Position numbers and translations under genes: made by a program. From positions 62,001 through 126,000 of the forward strand of contig CAJHAA010000010.1 in assembly GCA_904846265.1 (NCBI GenBank): a stretch of DNA of 64,000 nt. Reading direction: 5' to 3'. Shown here piece after piece: positions 53,744-63,980 of this stretch. Every line of letters starts with the position of its first letter. Positions within the stretch are counted from its first letter, which is position 1. The stretch is from Psychrobacter immobilis. GTDB taxonomy: Bacteria; Pseudomonadota; Gammaproteobacteria; Pseudomonadales; Moraxellaceae. Below the pieces are notes generated by a model. It had not been told where the DNA came from. It searched no databases and was given only the letters and a program-made list of their open reading frames with translations.

Positions 53744-55258
53744 ATGCGCAAACCCAACCTGTCAAATATGAAACCAGCTAAGGTATTAGCGCCTGCTAAA
53801 GATTTAGCGACCTTGGAAGCCGAGTTAGCTGAGCAAGAAAATAATATTGAAGTCAATTTAGAAGATACCGTTCTGCGGTTGAGTGACTATTTATCAGCCG
53901 TTGATATGGTTATCAAACAGACCTTTAACCACCGTGTATGGGTAAAAGCAGAGATTCGCAATCTATCTAGCAAAGGCGGGCATTATTACTTTGAATTGGC
54001 AGAAAAAGATGAGGACGGTAAGGTCATTGCTAGCTGCCGCGGTAATCTTTGGCGCTTTAAAGCAGCACGCGTCTTAGCAAAATTTGAGCGCGCAACAGGT
54101 ATGCCGCTTGATCGTGATTTGACGGTATTGCTCAAAGTATCCGCAGGCTTCCATGCGCAATATGGCTTCTCTCTCACTATTGAAGATATTGACCCTAGCT
54201 ACACGTTAGGCGACTTGGCGCGGCAATATGCAGAGATGGTCGATCGCTTGACAGGAGAAGGTTTATTAAACCTGAATCAACAGCTGCCTGTTCCGTTTGA
54301 TATTGAGCATGTGCTGGTCATTGCCCCTGAAAAAGCCGCCGGATTAGGTGATTTTCAAGCCGACGCTGATCGCTTAGCGCGCACAGGTGCCTGTCATTTC
54401 CATTATCATAACGCGACCTTTCAGGGTAATCATGCGCCAAGCGAAATCCGCCAAGCAATCGTTAACGCCCAACAGCAGTTTTACGGCACTTATGAGCACC
54501 TGCCAGACTTATTAGTCATTATTCGTGGCGGCGGTGCGGTCGGTGATTTAGCCTATCTAAATGATTATGAATTGGCAGCATTGGTTGCCGAGCAGCCCAT
54601 CCCTGTCTGGGTTGGCATTGGTCACGAGCGTGATAAAGTTATCTTAGATGAAGTCGCGCATACTAGCTTTGATACCCCATCAAAGGTGATTGCCGCTATC
54701 ATGACGCATTTAGCCCAGCTCGTCACTCAAACGCTGCAATACCAAGCGCAAATCAAACAAGCTGCTCAGCGTCAATTAAACACCGCTGAACAACAAACGA
54801 CACGCCAGTTGAGCCAAATACAATCACAAACGATTGGTCAATTAACCGCTCTGCAAAAAGACAGTGATTATGCGTGGCGTAGTATTCAGCAAAGCGCCCA
54901 GCGACAGGTCAAGCAAGCCGCCAGACTCACCAGTGAGCTACGCACACAGATTCAAGCGGCGGCCTATCAGCAGTTAACAGTGGCTACTAGCGCCAGTCAA
55001 AATAACCAAAAAACGATTATGCATTCGGCACAGCAGCAGTTAATACAAGCACAGCGTGATAGCGAGCATCTGCGTGATATTGTGCTCCTGCACCGTCCTT
55101 CTCGGGTGCTCAAGCAAGGCTATACCATGCTTACTGATGCAAAAGACAAGCAAATACTGACCAGCGGTACGCAGCTCCATCCAGAACAAACGGTGCACAT
55201 CCTCTTAAAGGACGGTAAAGCAAAAGCACAGATTATTGACGTAAATATTAATAAATAA
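53744..55258 (+). CDS. xseA: Exodeoxyribonuclease VII large subunit
   Basis: 504 residues. The OB domain starts at about 45 (LRLSDYLSAVDMVIKQTFNHRVWVKAEIRNLSSKGGHYYFEL). The catalytic core has VLVIAPEKAAGLGDFQAD, LLVIIRGGGAVGDLAYLNDYELAALVAEQPIPVWVGIGHERDKVILDEVAHTSFDTPSKV. A long Gln-rich coiled coil and a C-terminal barrel follow. With XseB it degrades single-stranded DNA to oligonucleotides in repair. About 45 N-terminal residues are extra compared with E. coli. Confidence 0.96.
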   Translation: MRKPNLSNMKPAKVLAPAKDLATLEAELAEQENNIEVNLEDTVLRLSDYLSAVDMVIKQTFNHRVWVKAEIRNLSSKGGHYYFELAEKDEDGKVIASCRGNLWRFKAARVLAKFERATGMPLDRDLTVLLKVSAGFHAQYGFSLTIEDIDPSYTLGDLARQYAEMVDRLTGEGLLNLNQQLPVPFDIEHVLVIAPEKAAGLGDFQADADRLARTGACHFHYHNATFQGNHAPSEIRQAIVNAQQQFYGTYEHLPDLLVIIRGGGAVGDLAYLNDYELAALVAEQPIPVWVGIGHERDKVILDEVAHTSFDTPSKVIAAIMTHLAQLVTQTLQYQAQIKQAAQRQLNTAEQQTTRQLSQIQSQTIGQLTALQKDSDYAWRSIQQSAQRQVKQAARLTSELRTQIQAAAYQQLTVATSASQNNQKTIMHSAQQQLIQAQRDSEHLRDIVLLHRPSRVLKQGYTMLTDAKDKQILTSGTQLHPEQTVHILLKDGKAKAQIIDVNINK

Positions 55259-55320
55259 GAAGTACAACCTACCGTCGATTCAACTTAATCAAAGACTTTA
55301 TTTTAAAATTAGGAAACCTT

Positions 55321-55566
55321 ATGACAACCCCTACTCGCAAACGCAAAAAGGCCGCCCCAAAAACCTTCAAGGCGGCTTATGATATTCTAAAAACCAATGC
55401 CGCTGAATTACAGCAACAAGATGAGCCAGATATTGATAATCTGATGACCACAGTGGAAGAGTCAATTGCTGCTTATCGCGTTTGCGAAACCCGTATCAAT
55501 GCCGTACAGCAAGCACTAGATGCCGCCTTCGCTGAAGAAGATAACACTGAAAAGAGCGATATTTAA
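55321..55566 (+). CDS. xseB: Exodeoxyribonuclease VII small subunit
   Basis: 81 residues, AGGAAA before the ATG. The pattern TFKAAYDILKTNAAELQQQDEPDIDNLMTTVEESIAAYRVCETRINAVQQALD is the two-helix XseB hairpin. It binds the XseA coiled coil. It starts 62 bases after xseA. Only 6 bases separate its stop codon from that of the convergent pncB, so no terminator fits between them. Confidence 0.93.
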   Translation: MTTPTRKRKKAAPKTFKAAYDILKTNAAELQQQDEPDIDNLMTTVEESIAAYRVCETRINAVQQALDAAFAEEDNTEKSDI

Positions 55567-55572
55567 AAAATA

Positions 55573-56814
55573 TTACTCTGGCTCATCGACTTCAAATACT
55601 TGGCGCAAATAGGCAAGATACGTGTCGTTATTAATCATGGTCTTGCCTGGACTGTCTGACAGTTTAGCGACCGGCTGCCCATTGCATTCAACCAATTTTA
55701 AGACAATATTTATCGGAGTAATACCCATATCATTGGTGAGGTTGGTACCAATACCAAAGCTGGTCTTTATTTGACCTTTAAAATACTGATGTAAATCCCA
55801 AGCTTTATTTAAATCTAAGCCATCACTAAAGGTTAAAATCTTCGTTCTTGGGTCTATTTTAAGATTTTTATAATGAGCAATCGCCTTATCACCCCAGATA
55901 TACGGGTCGCCGCTATCATGACGCAGACCATCAAATAGCTTGGCAAAGTACAAGTCAAAATCACGTAAAAACGCATCCATGCCAACGACATCGGTCAGCG
56001 CAATACCCAAATCGCCGCGATACTCATGTACCCATGCTTCAAGCGCCGCTTTTTGTGAATCACGTAAACGCACATCCAAAGCCTGAAATGCCTGCATAAA
56101 CTCATGTGCCATCGTACCGATTGGCGTCATTCCGAGCTTTTTCGCTAAATACACATTGGAGGTACCGCTTACTATTTTTGGTTCAGCTTTATGCAAAGTC
56201 TCAACCACATGGGCTTGCCAAGCTTTGCTAAAACGTCTACGAGTACCAAAATCAGCGATGATTAATGGCGGCGTATTAGCATCACATTTTTCCTGCTCTG
56301 TCGCATATTGATGCAACAATGTGACTTTTTCATCCAATCTGCGCTGACCTTCTTCAATCACACTGGCAGTCGATAGCGCATCAAAATACAGCTCATTAAC
56401 GATGGCGAGTACAAACACTTCAAAGAACATTGCTTGAATCATCGGTCCTTCAATATCGATAAATAAGCGACCTTTATCATCCGTACTGACGGTAATAAAA
56501 CGACGTTTCAACTTAAACAATTCTAGATAGTCAACGAAATCTGAGCGCATAAAGCGCAAACCACGTAAGTACTCTAGTTCATCCTCTAAAAATCGTAATT
56601 CACATAAATTGTCTAACTGCTGCTCTAGCGCCTCTTTAATATCAGCCAATGGATACAGCGTGTCTTTGTTATTACGGCAGCGAAAGCGATAAACACCATG
56701 TGTCTGTGGAAACTGATGCAGCATGGCTTGCAGCATCGTAAATTTATATAAATCATTATCGAGTAAAGAGGTAATAATAGGTTCGAAAGGTTTAGAGGTA
56801 TGAGTAACGGTCAT
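55573..56814 (-). CDS. pncB: Nicotinate phosphoribosyltransferase
   Basis: 413 residues, AAGGCTG before the ATG. Family blocks are [69 protein letters not shown] and [18 protein letters not shown], with [10 protein letters not shown] near the end. It converts nicotinate and PRPP to nicotinate mononucleotide in the NAD salvage (Preiss-Handler) route, in the cytoplasm. No other NAD gene is adjacent. Confidence 0.96.
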   Translation of the reverse strand: MTVTHTSKPFEPIITSLLDNDLYKFTMLQAMLHQFPQTHGVYRFRCRNNKDTLYPLADIKEALEQQLDNLCELRFLEDELEYLRGLRFMRSDFVDYLELFKLKRRFITVSTDDKGRLFIDIEGPMIQAMFFEVFVLAIVNELYFDALSTASVIEEGQRRLDEKVTLLHQYATEQEKCDANTPPLIIADFGTRRRFSKAWQAHVVETLHKAEPKIVSGTSNVYLAKKLGMTPIGTMAHEFMQAFQALDVRLRDSQKAALEAWVHEYRGDLGIALTDVVGMDAFLRDFDLYFAKLFDGLRHDSGDPYIWGDKAIAHYKNLKIDPRTKILTFSDGLDLNKAWDLHQYFKGQIKTSFGIGTNLTNDMGITPINIVLKLVECNGQPVAKLSDSPGKTMINNDTYLAYLRQVFEVDEPE

Positions 56815-57035
56815 GTTACAGCCTTAAATACAAAAATGAAAAGCCGCCAAACAAATCCAGCGACGAAATAGGTATACATAACTATAAAAGTATTAATAAT
56901 AGAAAACGCTCAGCTTTTGAGTATAACGAAGTTTGGTTGGTTTTTCATAATTCAACGGCTATAACAGCAAAAATACAACGATAATAAAACGAACCATCAT
57001 GCTGTGATAGTAATTATGCTCAAGGCATCAATCAT

Positions 57036-57072
57036 AAAAAAGACGCTAAGAATTATCTTAACGTCTTTTTAT
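57036..57072 (-). terminator. Rho-independent terminator of the msrAB fusion gene
   Basis: AGACGCTAAGA and TCTTAACGTCT pair (one mismatch) around a 4-base loop. A-run and T-run lie on the two sides. It is about 25 bases after the stop codon of the leftward msrAB gene. Confidence 0.8.
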
Positions 57073-57096
57073 AAAGTCGATTATCAGTATTAATAG

Positions 57097-58911
57097 TCAA
57101 GGTTTTGCAGGCTTAACCAACTTCACTAATGGCGCATAGCCTGACTGCGGCATCACATCGACTGGAATAAACTGTAGCGCCCCGCCATTGATACAATAGC
57201 GCAGCCCGCCACGATCTTTTGGCCCATCAGGGAATACATGACCCAAATGTGAGTCTGCTACTCGCGAGCGAACTTCAGTGCGTACCATATTAAAAGCGGT
57301 GTCTTCATGCTGAGTAATGACTTGCATATCAATCGGCTTGGTAAAGCTTGGCCAACCACAGCCAGATTGGTATTTATCAGTTGATAAAAATAAAGGCTCA
57401 CCGCTCACCACATCGACATAGATACCCGGCGCAAACAAGTCATCATATTCATGACTAAAGGCGCGCTCAGTACCGGCATCTTGCGTGATATTGTATTGTG
57501 CTTTGGTCAAGGTGTTTTTGAGCGCGCCTTTATCAAATCCTGCGTAACGCTTAGGATTTAAGGTCTCAGCAACGGTACTTACAGGTGCAAGCTTGGTACG
57601 CGCAGTGCCTTCTGGCTTATCATCAGCCAAACTTAAATCAACATGACAATAGCCGTTTGGATTTTTTGCCAGATAATCTTGATGATACATTTCAGCTAAG
57701 TAGAAATTATCTAGCGGCTCATTTTCTACCACAACTTTTTGCTTATACTGGCTTTGCACACGTTTGAGGGCAGCATCAATCACTGCTTTATCTTCTTTAT
57801 CGGTGTAATAAACGCCTGAGCGGTACTGCACACCGCGATCATTGCCCTGTTTGTTGAGGCTGGTTGGATCAATCACGCGGAAGTAGTATTTTAAGATAGT
57901 ATCAAGGTCTGTTTTGTCCGCATCATAAGTGACTTTGACGGCTTCGGCATGACCTGAGCCACGAATCACTTGCTCGTAGCTTGGATTAGCCGTCTCGCCA
58001 TTGGCATAACCTGATACAGCATCGACGACGCCTTCGACGCGCTCCATATAAGCTTCTACGCCCCAAAAACAGCCACCTGCCAAGTAGATTGAGCGCGTAT
58101 TAATCGCTTTGCCTTTATCGTTATAATAAACGCCATCTTTTTGTTTGATGGTTTCAATCTTGCTGTTGTTGTCTAAGGTTTGCGCATTTGCTGGTTTAGC
58201 ACTCCCTGCTTTAAGCTCAGCAAAATCATTATTGGCATTTTCAGCAAGGGCATAGGCTTGCTCTGCCGATATATTACCTTTTACCAAATGCACCAAGTTG
58301 CCGCTTTTATCAAGTATCGCCCAGCTTGGATAAACTTGCACACCAAGTTTATTAATCAGCTCGCCTGAAGCGTCAGACAATACTGGTAGCTTTGGATAGT
58401 CTGCTTGGACGCCTGCATACCAAGTGCTAAAGTCGCCATCGGCTTTTTCGTTTAGATGACCGGGACTGACAACTGTCACGACATTTAAATCAGCGAACTT
58501 GGGATCGGTACGCCATTCTTCGGTTTCTGCCAACGTGCCCAAGCATAATGGGCACCAACTTGCCCAAAATTTAATCAAGGTTGGCTTATTAGGATCAATG
58601 ACTGCTGTGCCCGTGTCACCTAAGCCTTTTGTCAATTGCGGCAGCGCTCGCATTTGCCCAAGCATATCGGAGGGCAACATATCACGTGAGCTAGTCACTC
58701 CACTGTTTTGCTTGGCTGATTTAGTCGTGCTACTTGCATTGCTCTCCGCACTACTCATTTGTCCACAAGCGACCAATATGCCAGCACTCAGTACTGTCGT
58801 GACACCAACGGCACTGATGTTCTTTAGCCAACGTGATGAATCATGTGGTGAGTCTGTCGCTAACTTATTAGTATGACTACGATCATTATGGCGAATTTTC
58901 TTATGCGGCAT
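57097..58911 (-). CDS. msrAB: Thioredoxin-MsrA-MsrB fusion (PilB-type), probable lipoprotein
   Basis: 604 residues, AAGGAC before the ATG. A long basic N-region leads to a hydrophobic core and ILVAC, with Cys49 as a possible lipidated residue. The thioredoxin-like domain has WASWCPLC (C120, C123). MsrA starts at about 274 with GGCFWG (Cys281) and [13 protein letters not shown]. MsrB follows with SGCGWPSF and [11 protein letters not shown] (Cys573). This matches Neisseria PilB: the first domain takes electrons from the inner membrane and passes them to the two methionine sulfoxide reductases, which repair oxidised proteins in the envelope. It appears monocistronic. Confidence 0.93.
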   Translation of the reverse strand: MPHKKIRHNDRSHTNKLATDSPHDSSRWLKNISAVGVTTVLSAGILVACGQMSSAESNASSTTKSAKQNSGVTSSRDMLPSDMLGQMRALPQLTKGLGDTGTAVIDPNKPTLIKFWASWCPLCLGTLAETEEWRTDPKFADLNVVTVVSPGHLNEKADGDFSTWYAGVQADYPKLPVLSDASGELINKLGVQVYPSWAILDKSGNLVHLVKGNISAEQAYALAENANNDFAELKAGSAKPANAQTLDNNSKIETIKQKDGVYYNDKGKAINTRSIYLAGGCFWGVEAYMERVEGVVDAVSGYANGETANPSYEQVIRGSGHAEAVKVTYDADKTDLDTILKYYFRVIDPTSLNKQGNDRGVQYRSGVYYTDKEDKAVIDAALKRVQSQYKQKVVVENEPLDNFYLAEMYHQDYLAKNPNGYCHVDLSLADDKPEGTARTKLAPVSTVAETLNPKRYAGFDKGALKNTLTKAQYNITQDAGTERAFSHEYDDLFAPGIYVDVVSGEPLFLSTDKYQSGCGWPSFTKPIDMQVITQHEDTAFNMVRTEVRSRVADSHLGHVFPDGPKDRGGLRYCINGGALQFIPVDVMPQSGYAPLVKLVKPAKP

Positions 58912-59201
58912 GCGAGGTCCTTTTTACGAAGTCTTACGATCATAAACTGAGTTTTTATGCTCGCTCATGGTCTTCTTACGTGGTCAATGAAAGTGGATAA
59001 ATCGAGATTTTAGCAAAGCTAACACACTATTAGAGTATCTTAATAGTATACATCGATGATGGAGTTTACTTTAATAGTAACTAATGGGTTGCTACACTTT
59101 TTTAACAACAGTGTAAGAATAATGATATAGACAGAAATCTATCATTTTGCAGGTGTAATTTATAAAACAGCATTTAAAAAAAACGTCGTATTATTTTTAA
59201 A

Positions 59202-60074
59202 TTAAATTTTAGCACCCATAAACTGAGCCACATACTCATCAGCTGGGTTGTGGCGTAATTCACTGGGTGTATCCGTTTGTACCAAACGCCCGCCATTTAA
59301 AATACTAATCCGCTGACCGACCTTAATCGCTTCATCGATATCATGAGTGATAAAGACGATGGTTTTGTTTAGCAGTGCTTGTAGCTCAAGTAGTTGGTCT
59401 TGTAATTGGGCACGAATGAGGGGATCAAGGGCAGAGAAAGCCTCGTCCATCAGCAATATCGGATTATTGGTTGCCAAGGCACGCGCCAGCCCGACACGCT
59501 GCTGCATCCCTCCTGACAGCTCATCAGGGTAACTTTTCTCCAAATTTGCTAGCCCAACTTCATTTAGCCAGTGCCGAGCAACCTCGTGGCGTTCTTTGAT
59601 ACTCATTTTTCGCACTCGCAAGCCGTAAGCGACGTTTTGCAGCACCGTCATATGTGGCACCAAACCAAAATGCTGAAAAACCATACTGAGTGTCTGCTGG
59701 CGATAATGCTGTAGCGCTTTATCATTTAGCTCTAAAATATTAATAGCAGATGATGATTTTCCATTTTCTAATAAATCAGGAGAGGGTTTGGCATTAATAG
59801 AAGTATCAACCCATATTTTACCGCTGGTTGGGTCAATCAAACGATTGATATGGCGTATCAAGGTTGATTTTCCTGAACCTGACAAGCCCATAATACAATG
59901 CAGCTCACCTGCTTTAACGCTTAAATTGATGTCATAAAGCCCGACCGAATAGCCTGTTTGTTCCTTTACCTGAATACTATCCATACCTTCTGCTAATAAT
60001 GCCAATGCAGACTTTGCTTGCGAGCTATTGGCATTATAAATCTTGCTGATATTTTCCAATTGAATATGATTCAT
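59202..60074 (-). CDS. Glycine betaine/choline ABC transporter, ATP-binding subunit
   Basis: 290 residues from the ATG at 60074 (MNHIQLENISKIY); longer frames start in the preceding gap without a good ribosome site. The N-terminal AKSALALLAEGMDSIQVKEQTGYSVGLYDINL is the ProV/OpuAA/ChoV signature. Walker A is GLSGSGKST, the signature LSGGMQQR and Walker B ILLMDEAFSALDP. CBS domains of ProV are absent, so direct ionic-strength sensing by CBS is unlikely. An insertion of about 25 residues (INAKPSPDLLENGKSSSAIN) lies before the Q-loop. It follows the fused permease gene by 75 bases. Confidence 0.93.
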   Translation of the reverse strand: MNHIQLENISKIYNANSSQAKSALALLAEGMDSIQVKEQTGYSVGLYDINLSVKAGELHCIMGLSGSGKSTLIRHINRLIDPTSGKIWVDTSINAKPSPDLLENGKSSSAINILELNDKALQHYRQQTLSMVFQHFGLVPHMTVLQNVAYGLRVRKMSIKERHEVARHWLNEVGLANLEKSYPDELSGGMQQRVGLARALATNNPILLMDEAFSALDPLIRAQLQDQLLELQALLNKTIVFITHDIDEAIKVGQRISILNGGRLVQTDTPSELRHNPADEYVAQFMGAKI

Positions 60075-60149
60075 GATGGCTCTCATTTTTATTTTTCTAG
60101 TTATCATTATGATTAGGGCGCGTTGAACATTCGACCATGGCACTGATAA

Positions 60150-62081
60150 TTAACCAATGGGATGCCTGCCAGCATCGATGGTTTTTTGCCGAGCACGCTT
60201 GCCTTGACCAAATGCTTGGGTGATACGGTCAATGATAATGGCAACGATGACAATCGCCGTGCCTGCTTGCAAGCCCTGACCGATATTAAGCGTTTGAATC
60301 GATTGCAACACATCTTCGCCAAGCCCCGGTGCGCCAATCATAGAAGCGAGCACCACCATAGAGAGCGACATCATCACCGCTTGATTCACGCCCGCCATAA
60401 TACTAGGTAATGCTTGCGGCAATTTAATCCAAATGAGCAGCTGCAAGTGTGTGCTACCGAACGAGCGCCCTGCTTCGACCATCTCGTGATTGACTTGGGT
60501 AATCCCCAATGTCGTCAGCCGAATCAGTGGTGGCAAGGCATAAATAATAGTGGCAAATAGCGCAGGCACTTTGCCAATCCCAAATAGCATCAATACGGGT
60601 ATCAAATAGACAAAACTTGGCATGGTCTGCATCACATCCAATATCGGCGTCACAACCTTGCGAAGAATTTTACTGCCCGACATAGCAATGCCAATAGGAA
60701 TACCAATCACGACGGTCACCAACACTGATACAATGAGCAGTGCCAAGGTATCAATCAATGCGACCCATAGTCCAAATGCACCAATGAGAAACAATCCGGC
60801 GCCGCATGCCAGTGCAAACCAGATTTTACGGACACCAAACCATGCCAATACGGTCACAAGCGCAATGATAAGCCAAGGCGGCATAGTGGTTAATAGACGC
60901 TCAATCGGTAGCAATAGATAGGTTAACGCCATGGTACTGACGGTACGAAACACATCGCCATAATTTTGGACAACGCTTGCCAATGTATTATTAAGCGGCG
61001 TCTCAAGTGACCAAGAAGGAAAGCTCGATAACGAGGTCGCTCGATTAGTGCTAGAGGCGGTTGCATCTGCAGTGATAGCCTCGCCCGTTAAGCTAATGCC
61101 TAGCTTAACCGCAAGGTTACTGGCTGCTTCATCAGACAACCATGCTTGCCAGACGCTCGGATATTTACGCAAAAATGCTAGTGCTTGCTCATCGCCACTA
61201 CGTTTATTTTCACTCATCTCCAAGATAGCGCCATTGAGCTCATCGGAGCTAAACTGAACTTTTTTAAAGACATCAGCAAGCTCTGGATTGGATTCAATAA
61301 AGGGGGTAGATACTGCGATACCTAAAGGTGAGACAGGGAATCCAGACACACAATCGGCGGTGCCATCCGCTCGTAATAAGTCTTGCCAACAGGCGTCATC
61401 ATGGGTAGGGAACTCTAATGGCGCAAAATCATATTTTGCCATCAAGCCCGTAGGCTGCCAGTAATAAAATAGTAGTGGCTTATGTTGCTCAAAAGCAGAG
61501 GCAATCTCAGCGTCGAGCGCCGCCCCAGTGCCGGGATGGGCATTATTAAAGATACTGTCCAAACCTGTATTCTTCAGCAAGCGAGTATTGAAAATCTCAC
61601 ACGTCCAACCAGACGGACAATTCATAAAGCGTGACTTGCTAGGGTCTTCAGGATCTTTAAACAGCTCAGCATATTTAGGCAAATCTTGATAGCGGCGTAG
61701 ACCTGGGTTTTCTTCTAATACATATTTGGGTACATACCAGCCTTGAGTTGCGCCGCCTTTGAGCGTATCACCGATGACTGCCACTTTATTCTGCTCGATG
61801 GCTTGTTCCATGATTGGCGAGCGTCCAACCCACTGCTCGCCAATCACTTGAATGTCGTTTTGTGACAATGCCGTTTCGAGTGCAGGACCAGCACCCGGCA
61901 CCTCTTCAATTGTACAATTATAGCCATTTTCAGCGATGTACTTAAGCACCCCAGAGATAAACTGACCGCTCTCCCATGTCAGAGCGCCAAATTTGATTGG
62001 TGAGTCGCAGGCTGCTGATGCCGATACTGGCAGTAACAACACGCTCATGCATAGTAAACTTAACGCAATCCATTGACGCAT
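60150..62081 (-). CDS. Fused substrate-binding protein and permease of a betaine/choline-type ABC transporter
   Basis: 643 residues. A signal peptide (1-23, ending ASA) leads to an OpuAC/ProX-type binding domain (about 24-330): KFGALTWESGQFISGVLKYIAENGY, EEVPGAGPALETALSQNDIQVIGEQWVGR, and WQPTGLMAKYD with possible Trp cage residues. Then a linker and a ProW-type permease (about 380-630), whose coupling block is VMQTMPSFVYLIPVLMLFGIGKVPALFATIIYALPPLIRLT. Fusion of periplasmic SBP to the N-terminus of the permease replaces two genes. With the downstream ATPase it makes a two-gene importer for osmoprotectants or choline. Substrate choice is inferred from family only. Confidence 0.92.
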   Translation of the reverse strand: MRQWIALSLLCMSVLLLPVSASAACDSPIKFGALTWESGQFISGVLKYIAENGYNCTIEEVPGAGPALETALSQNDIQVIGEQWVGRSPIMEQAIEQNKVAVIGDTLKGGATQGWYVPKYVLEENPGLRRYQDLPKYAELFKDPEDPSKSRFMNCPSGWTCEIFNTRLLKNTGLDSIFNNAHPGTGAALDAEIASAFEQHKPLLFYYWQPTGLMAKYDFAPLEFPTHDDACWQDLLRADGTADCVSGFPVSPLGIAVSTPFIESNPELADVFKKVQFSSDELNGAILEMSENKRSGDEQALAFLRKYPSVWQAWLSDEAASNLAVKLGISLTGEAITADATASSTNRATSLSSFPSWSLETPLNNTLASVVQNYGDVFRTVSTMALTYLLLPIERLLTTMPPWLIIALVTVLAWFGVRKIWFALACGAGLFLIGAFGLWVALIDTLALLIVSVLVTVVIGIPIGIAMSGSKILRKVVTPILDVMQTMPSFVYLIPVLMLFGIGKVPALFATIIYALPPLIRLTTLGITQVNHEMVEAGRSFGSTHLQLLIWIKLPQALPSIMAGVNQAVMMSLSMVVLASMIGAPGLGEDVLQSIQTLNIGQGLQAGTAIVIVAIIIDRITQAFGQGKRARQKTIDAGRHPIG

Positions 62082-62430
62082 AAGGTGTCCTATTTATAAT
62101 TTTTATTATGGAAATTAACGCCCAAGGCAATAATATTATTGCTTTACGCCAAGCGTGTACTGCTTATGGCTCATTCAGTCGTTGAAGACTAGGCAACGTC
62201 TTCATCTAAAACTAATACTACTATCGTTTAGACTTACTACAAAGTGTAGCGATTTATAGACAAGATGACAAATGCTCATTAATTTTTTATCGCTTACTTT
62301 TATACAAAAAAATAGCACCTATTGAGATAGATGCTATTTTTTGACGTTGCTTATATGATTGCTCACAATGATTAGGTATTTTTGTTTACTTGAAAGAAAG
62401 CTATGTCAACTTTGCTCGCTTTAGCATTTG
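62082..62430. other. Gap upstream of the transporter genes
   Basis: 349 bases with no gene. It contains the terminator of the aldehyde dehydrogenase gene at 62306-62342. The transporter promoter should lie between that and 62082. Confidence 0.5.
62306..62342 (-). terminator. Rho-independent terminator of the aldehyde dehydrogenase gene
   Basis: AAAAATAGCA (62306-62315) pairs with TGCTATTTTT (62332-62341) around a 16-base loop. T-runs flank it on both strands. It lies about 90 bases after the stop codon of the leftward gene. Confidence 0.7.
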
Positions 62431-63915
62431 TTATTTTAAAAACATTGCCATGGCTTTTTTAAACAACCCGCCATAAGGTGGCAACAACAAATTCAACCCA
62501 TTCAACTTGGATTGTACAAATACTGGTTTCATATGACTAAGACGCTCGAATCCCGCTTTACCATGGTAAGCACCGGTTCCTGAATCGCCAACCCCGCCAA
62601 ACGGTAAGTCATGCTGGGCAACATGTATCAGCACTTCATTAATACATAGGCCGCCAGAGACCGTATTGTTACGTACTTTCTCTAGGGCGTTATAGTTATC
62701 ACCAAAAACATATAGCGCCAGTGGGCGTGGTCGCTCGTTGACAAAATGAATGGCATCATCAAGCGTATCGTAATGCATCAATGGCAAAATCGGCGCAAAA
62801 ATCTCGTCCTGCATCACATCACTATCAGGGGCAGGCTCACTCACGATGACAGGCGGCATTAGACGCGTTTCGATATTAGACTCAGCATCAGTGAGCTTAT
62901 GGATCCCATCGCTCGATAATGCATCTAGATAGCCTTTGACACGCTTAAATTGCTCGCCATTGATAATACGTGAGTAATCTGGATTGGTCTCAATATTTGG
63001 ATAGTGCTTTTCCATCCACTCTTTTGCTAAACGGATAAACTCTTCATGATATTGGCGCTGAATCAGTACATAATCAGGGGCAATACAGGTCTGACCCGCA
63101 TTTAGTGTTTTGCCCATCATCACACGATTGACAGCGTTTTCTAAGTTTGCGCCCTCTAACACGACGACCGGTGATTTACCACCCAGCTCGAGCGTGACGG
63201 GTGTTAAGTTAGGAGCCGCCGCCGCCATGACTTTTTTGCCCACAGCTGTAGAGCCCGTATAAAGCAGATGATCAAAAGGCAGCTCACTAAAAGCAACCGC
63301 AATGTCTACCTCACCCAGTACGACACAAATCATGTCTGGTGAAAAATAACGAGCAATCGCACTGGCAAATGCTTGGGCGAACTGCGGTGCCGCTTCACTC
63401 ATCTTGATCATAACTCTGTTGCCAGCAGTGAGTGCATCAATCATCGGTCCTACTGCTAAAAATAGTGGATAGTTCCAAGGCACCATGATACCAACCACGC
63501 CCAATGGCTGAGGCTGGATTTCATTATGAGCTGGCATATACAGCGCTGAAATAGAAGCCCGCTGAACTTTCATCCATTTTTTACCGTGCTTTTTGGCATG
63601 ACTGATGCCAGTAAAGCTAGGAAACAACTCGGCAAACTGGGTCTCTGATTCGCTACGATAACCAAAGTCGGCACTGATCGCTTTGGCGAAACTGGCTTGG
63701 TTATCGCTAAGCATAATTTCCAGACTGTCTAGTTGGGTTTCACGAGTGGCCCAGTCATTGATTGGCTGCGTGCGACTGAGTGTTTGTAAGCGTAAAAATT
63801 GCGCTCGCATCTCATCAACCGTATTAGCAATACTAGGCGATTTTGGCGCAGGTTGCTGCAACATATCCATGTCGATTGAGGTCTGCTCATTCATGTTTTG
63901 ATTATTATCTGTCAT
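62431..63915 (-). CDS. Aldehyde dehydrogenase, coniferyl aldehyde dehydrogenase type
   Basis: 494 residues, AAGGAAG before the ATG. Class 3-like aldehyde dehydrogenase: VVGIMVPWNYPLFLAVGPMIDALTAGNRVMIKMSE (cofactor), LLYTGSTAVGKKVMAAAAPNLTPVTLELGGKSPVVVL (general-base Glu) and LNAGQTCIAPDYVLI (catalytic Cys). The C-terminus LPFGGVGDSGTGAYHGKAGFERLSHMKPVF with hydrophobic tail is typical. The QPLGVVGIMVPWNYP and CIAPDYVL wording fits the group called coniferyl aldehyde dehydrogenase (CalB), but real substrates may be medium-chain or other aldehydes. The first 30 residues are a polar extension. Confidence 0.9.
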   Translation of the reverse strand: MTDNNQNMNEQTSIDMDMLQQPAPKSPSIANTVDEMRAQFLRLQTLSRTQPINDWATRETQLDSLEIMLSDNQASFAKAISADFGYRSESETQFAELFPSFTGISHAKKHGKKWMKVQRASISALYMPAHNEIQPQPLGVVGIMVPWNYPLFLAVGPMIDALTAGNRVMIKMSEAAPQFAQAFASAIARYFSPDMICVVLGEVDIAVAFSELPFDHLLYTGSTAVGKKVMAAAAPNLTPVTLELGGKSPVVVLEGANLENAVNRVMMGKTLNAGQTCIAPDYVLIQRQYHEEFIRLAKEWMEKHYPNIETNPDYSRIINGEQFKRVKGYLDALSSDGIHKLTDAESNIETRLMPPVIVSEPAPDSDVMQDEIFAPILPLMHYDTLDDAIHFVNERPRPLALYVFGDNYNALEKVRNNTVSGGLCINEVLIHVAQHDLPFGGVGDSGTGAYHGKAGFERLSHMKPVFVQSKLNGLNLLLPPYGGLFKKAMAMFLK

Positions 63916-63980
63916 TTATCTTCCTTGTCATCTGCGTTGGAGTCAATATACTCTATTGGGTTAGAGACTCTGTATTTCTA

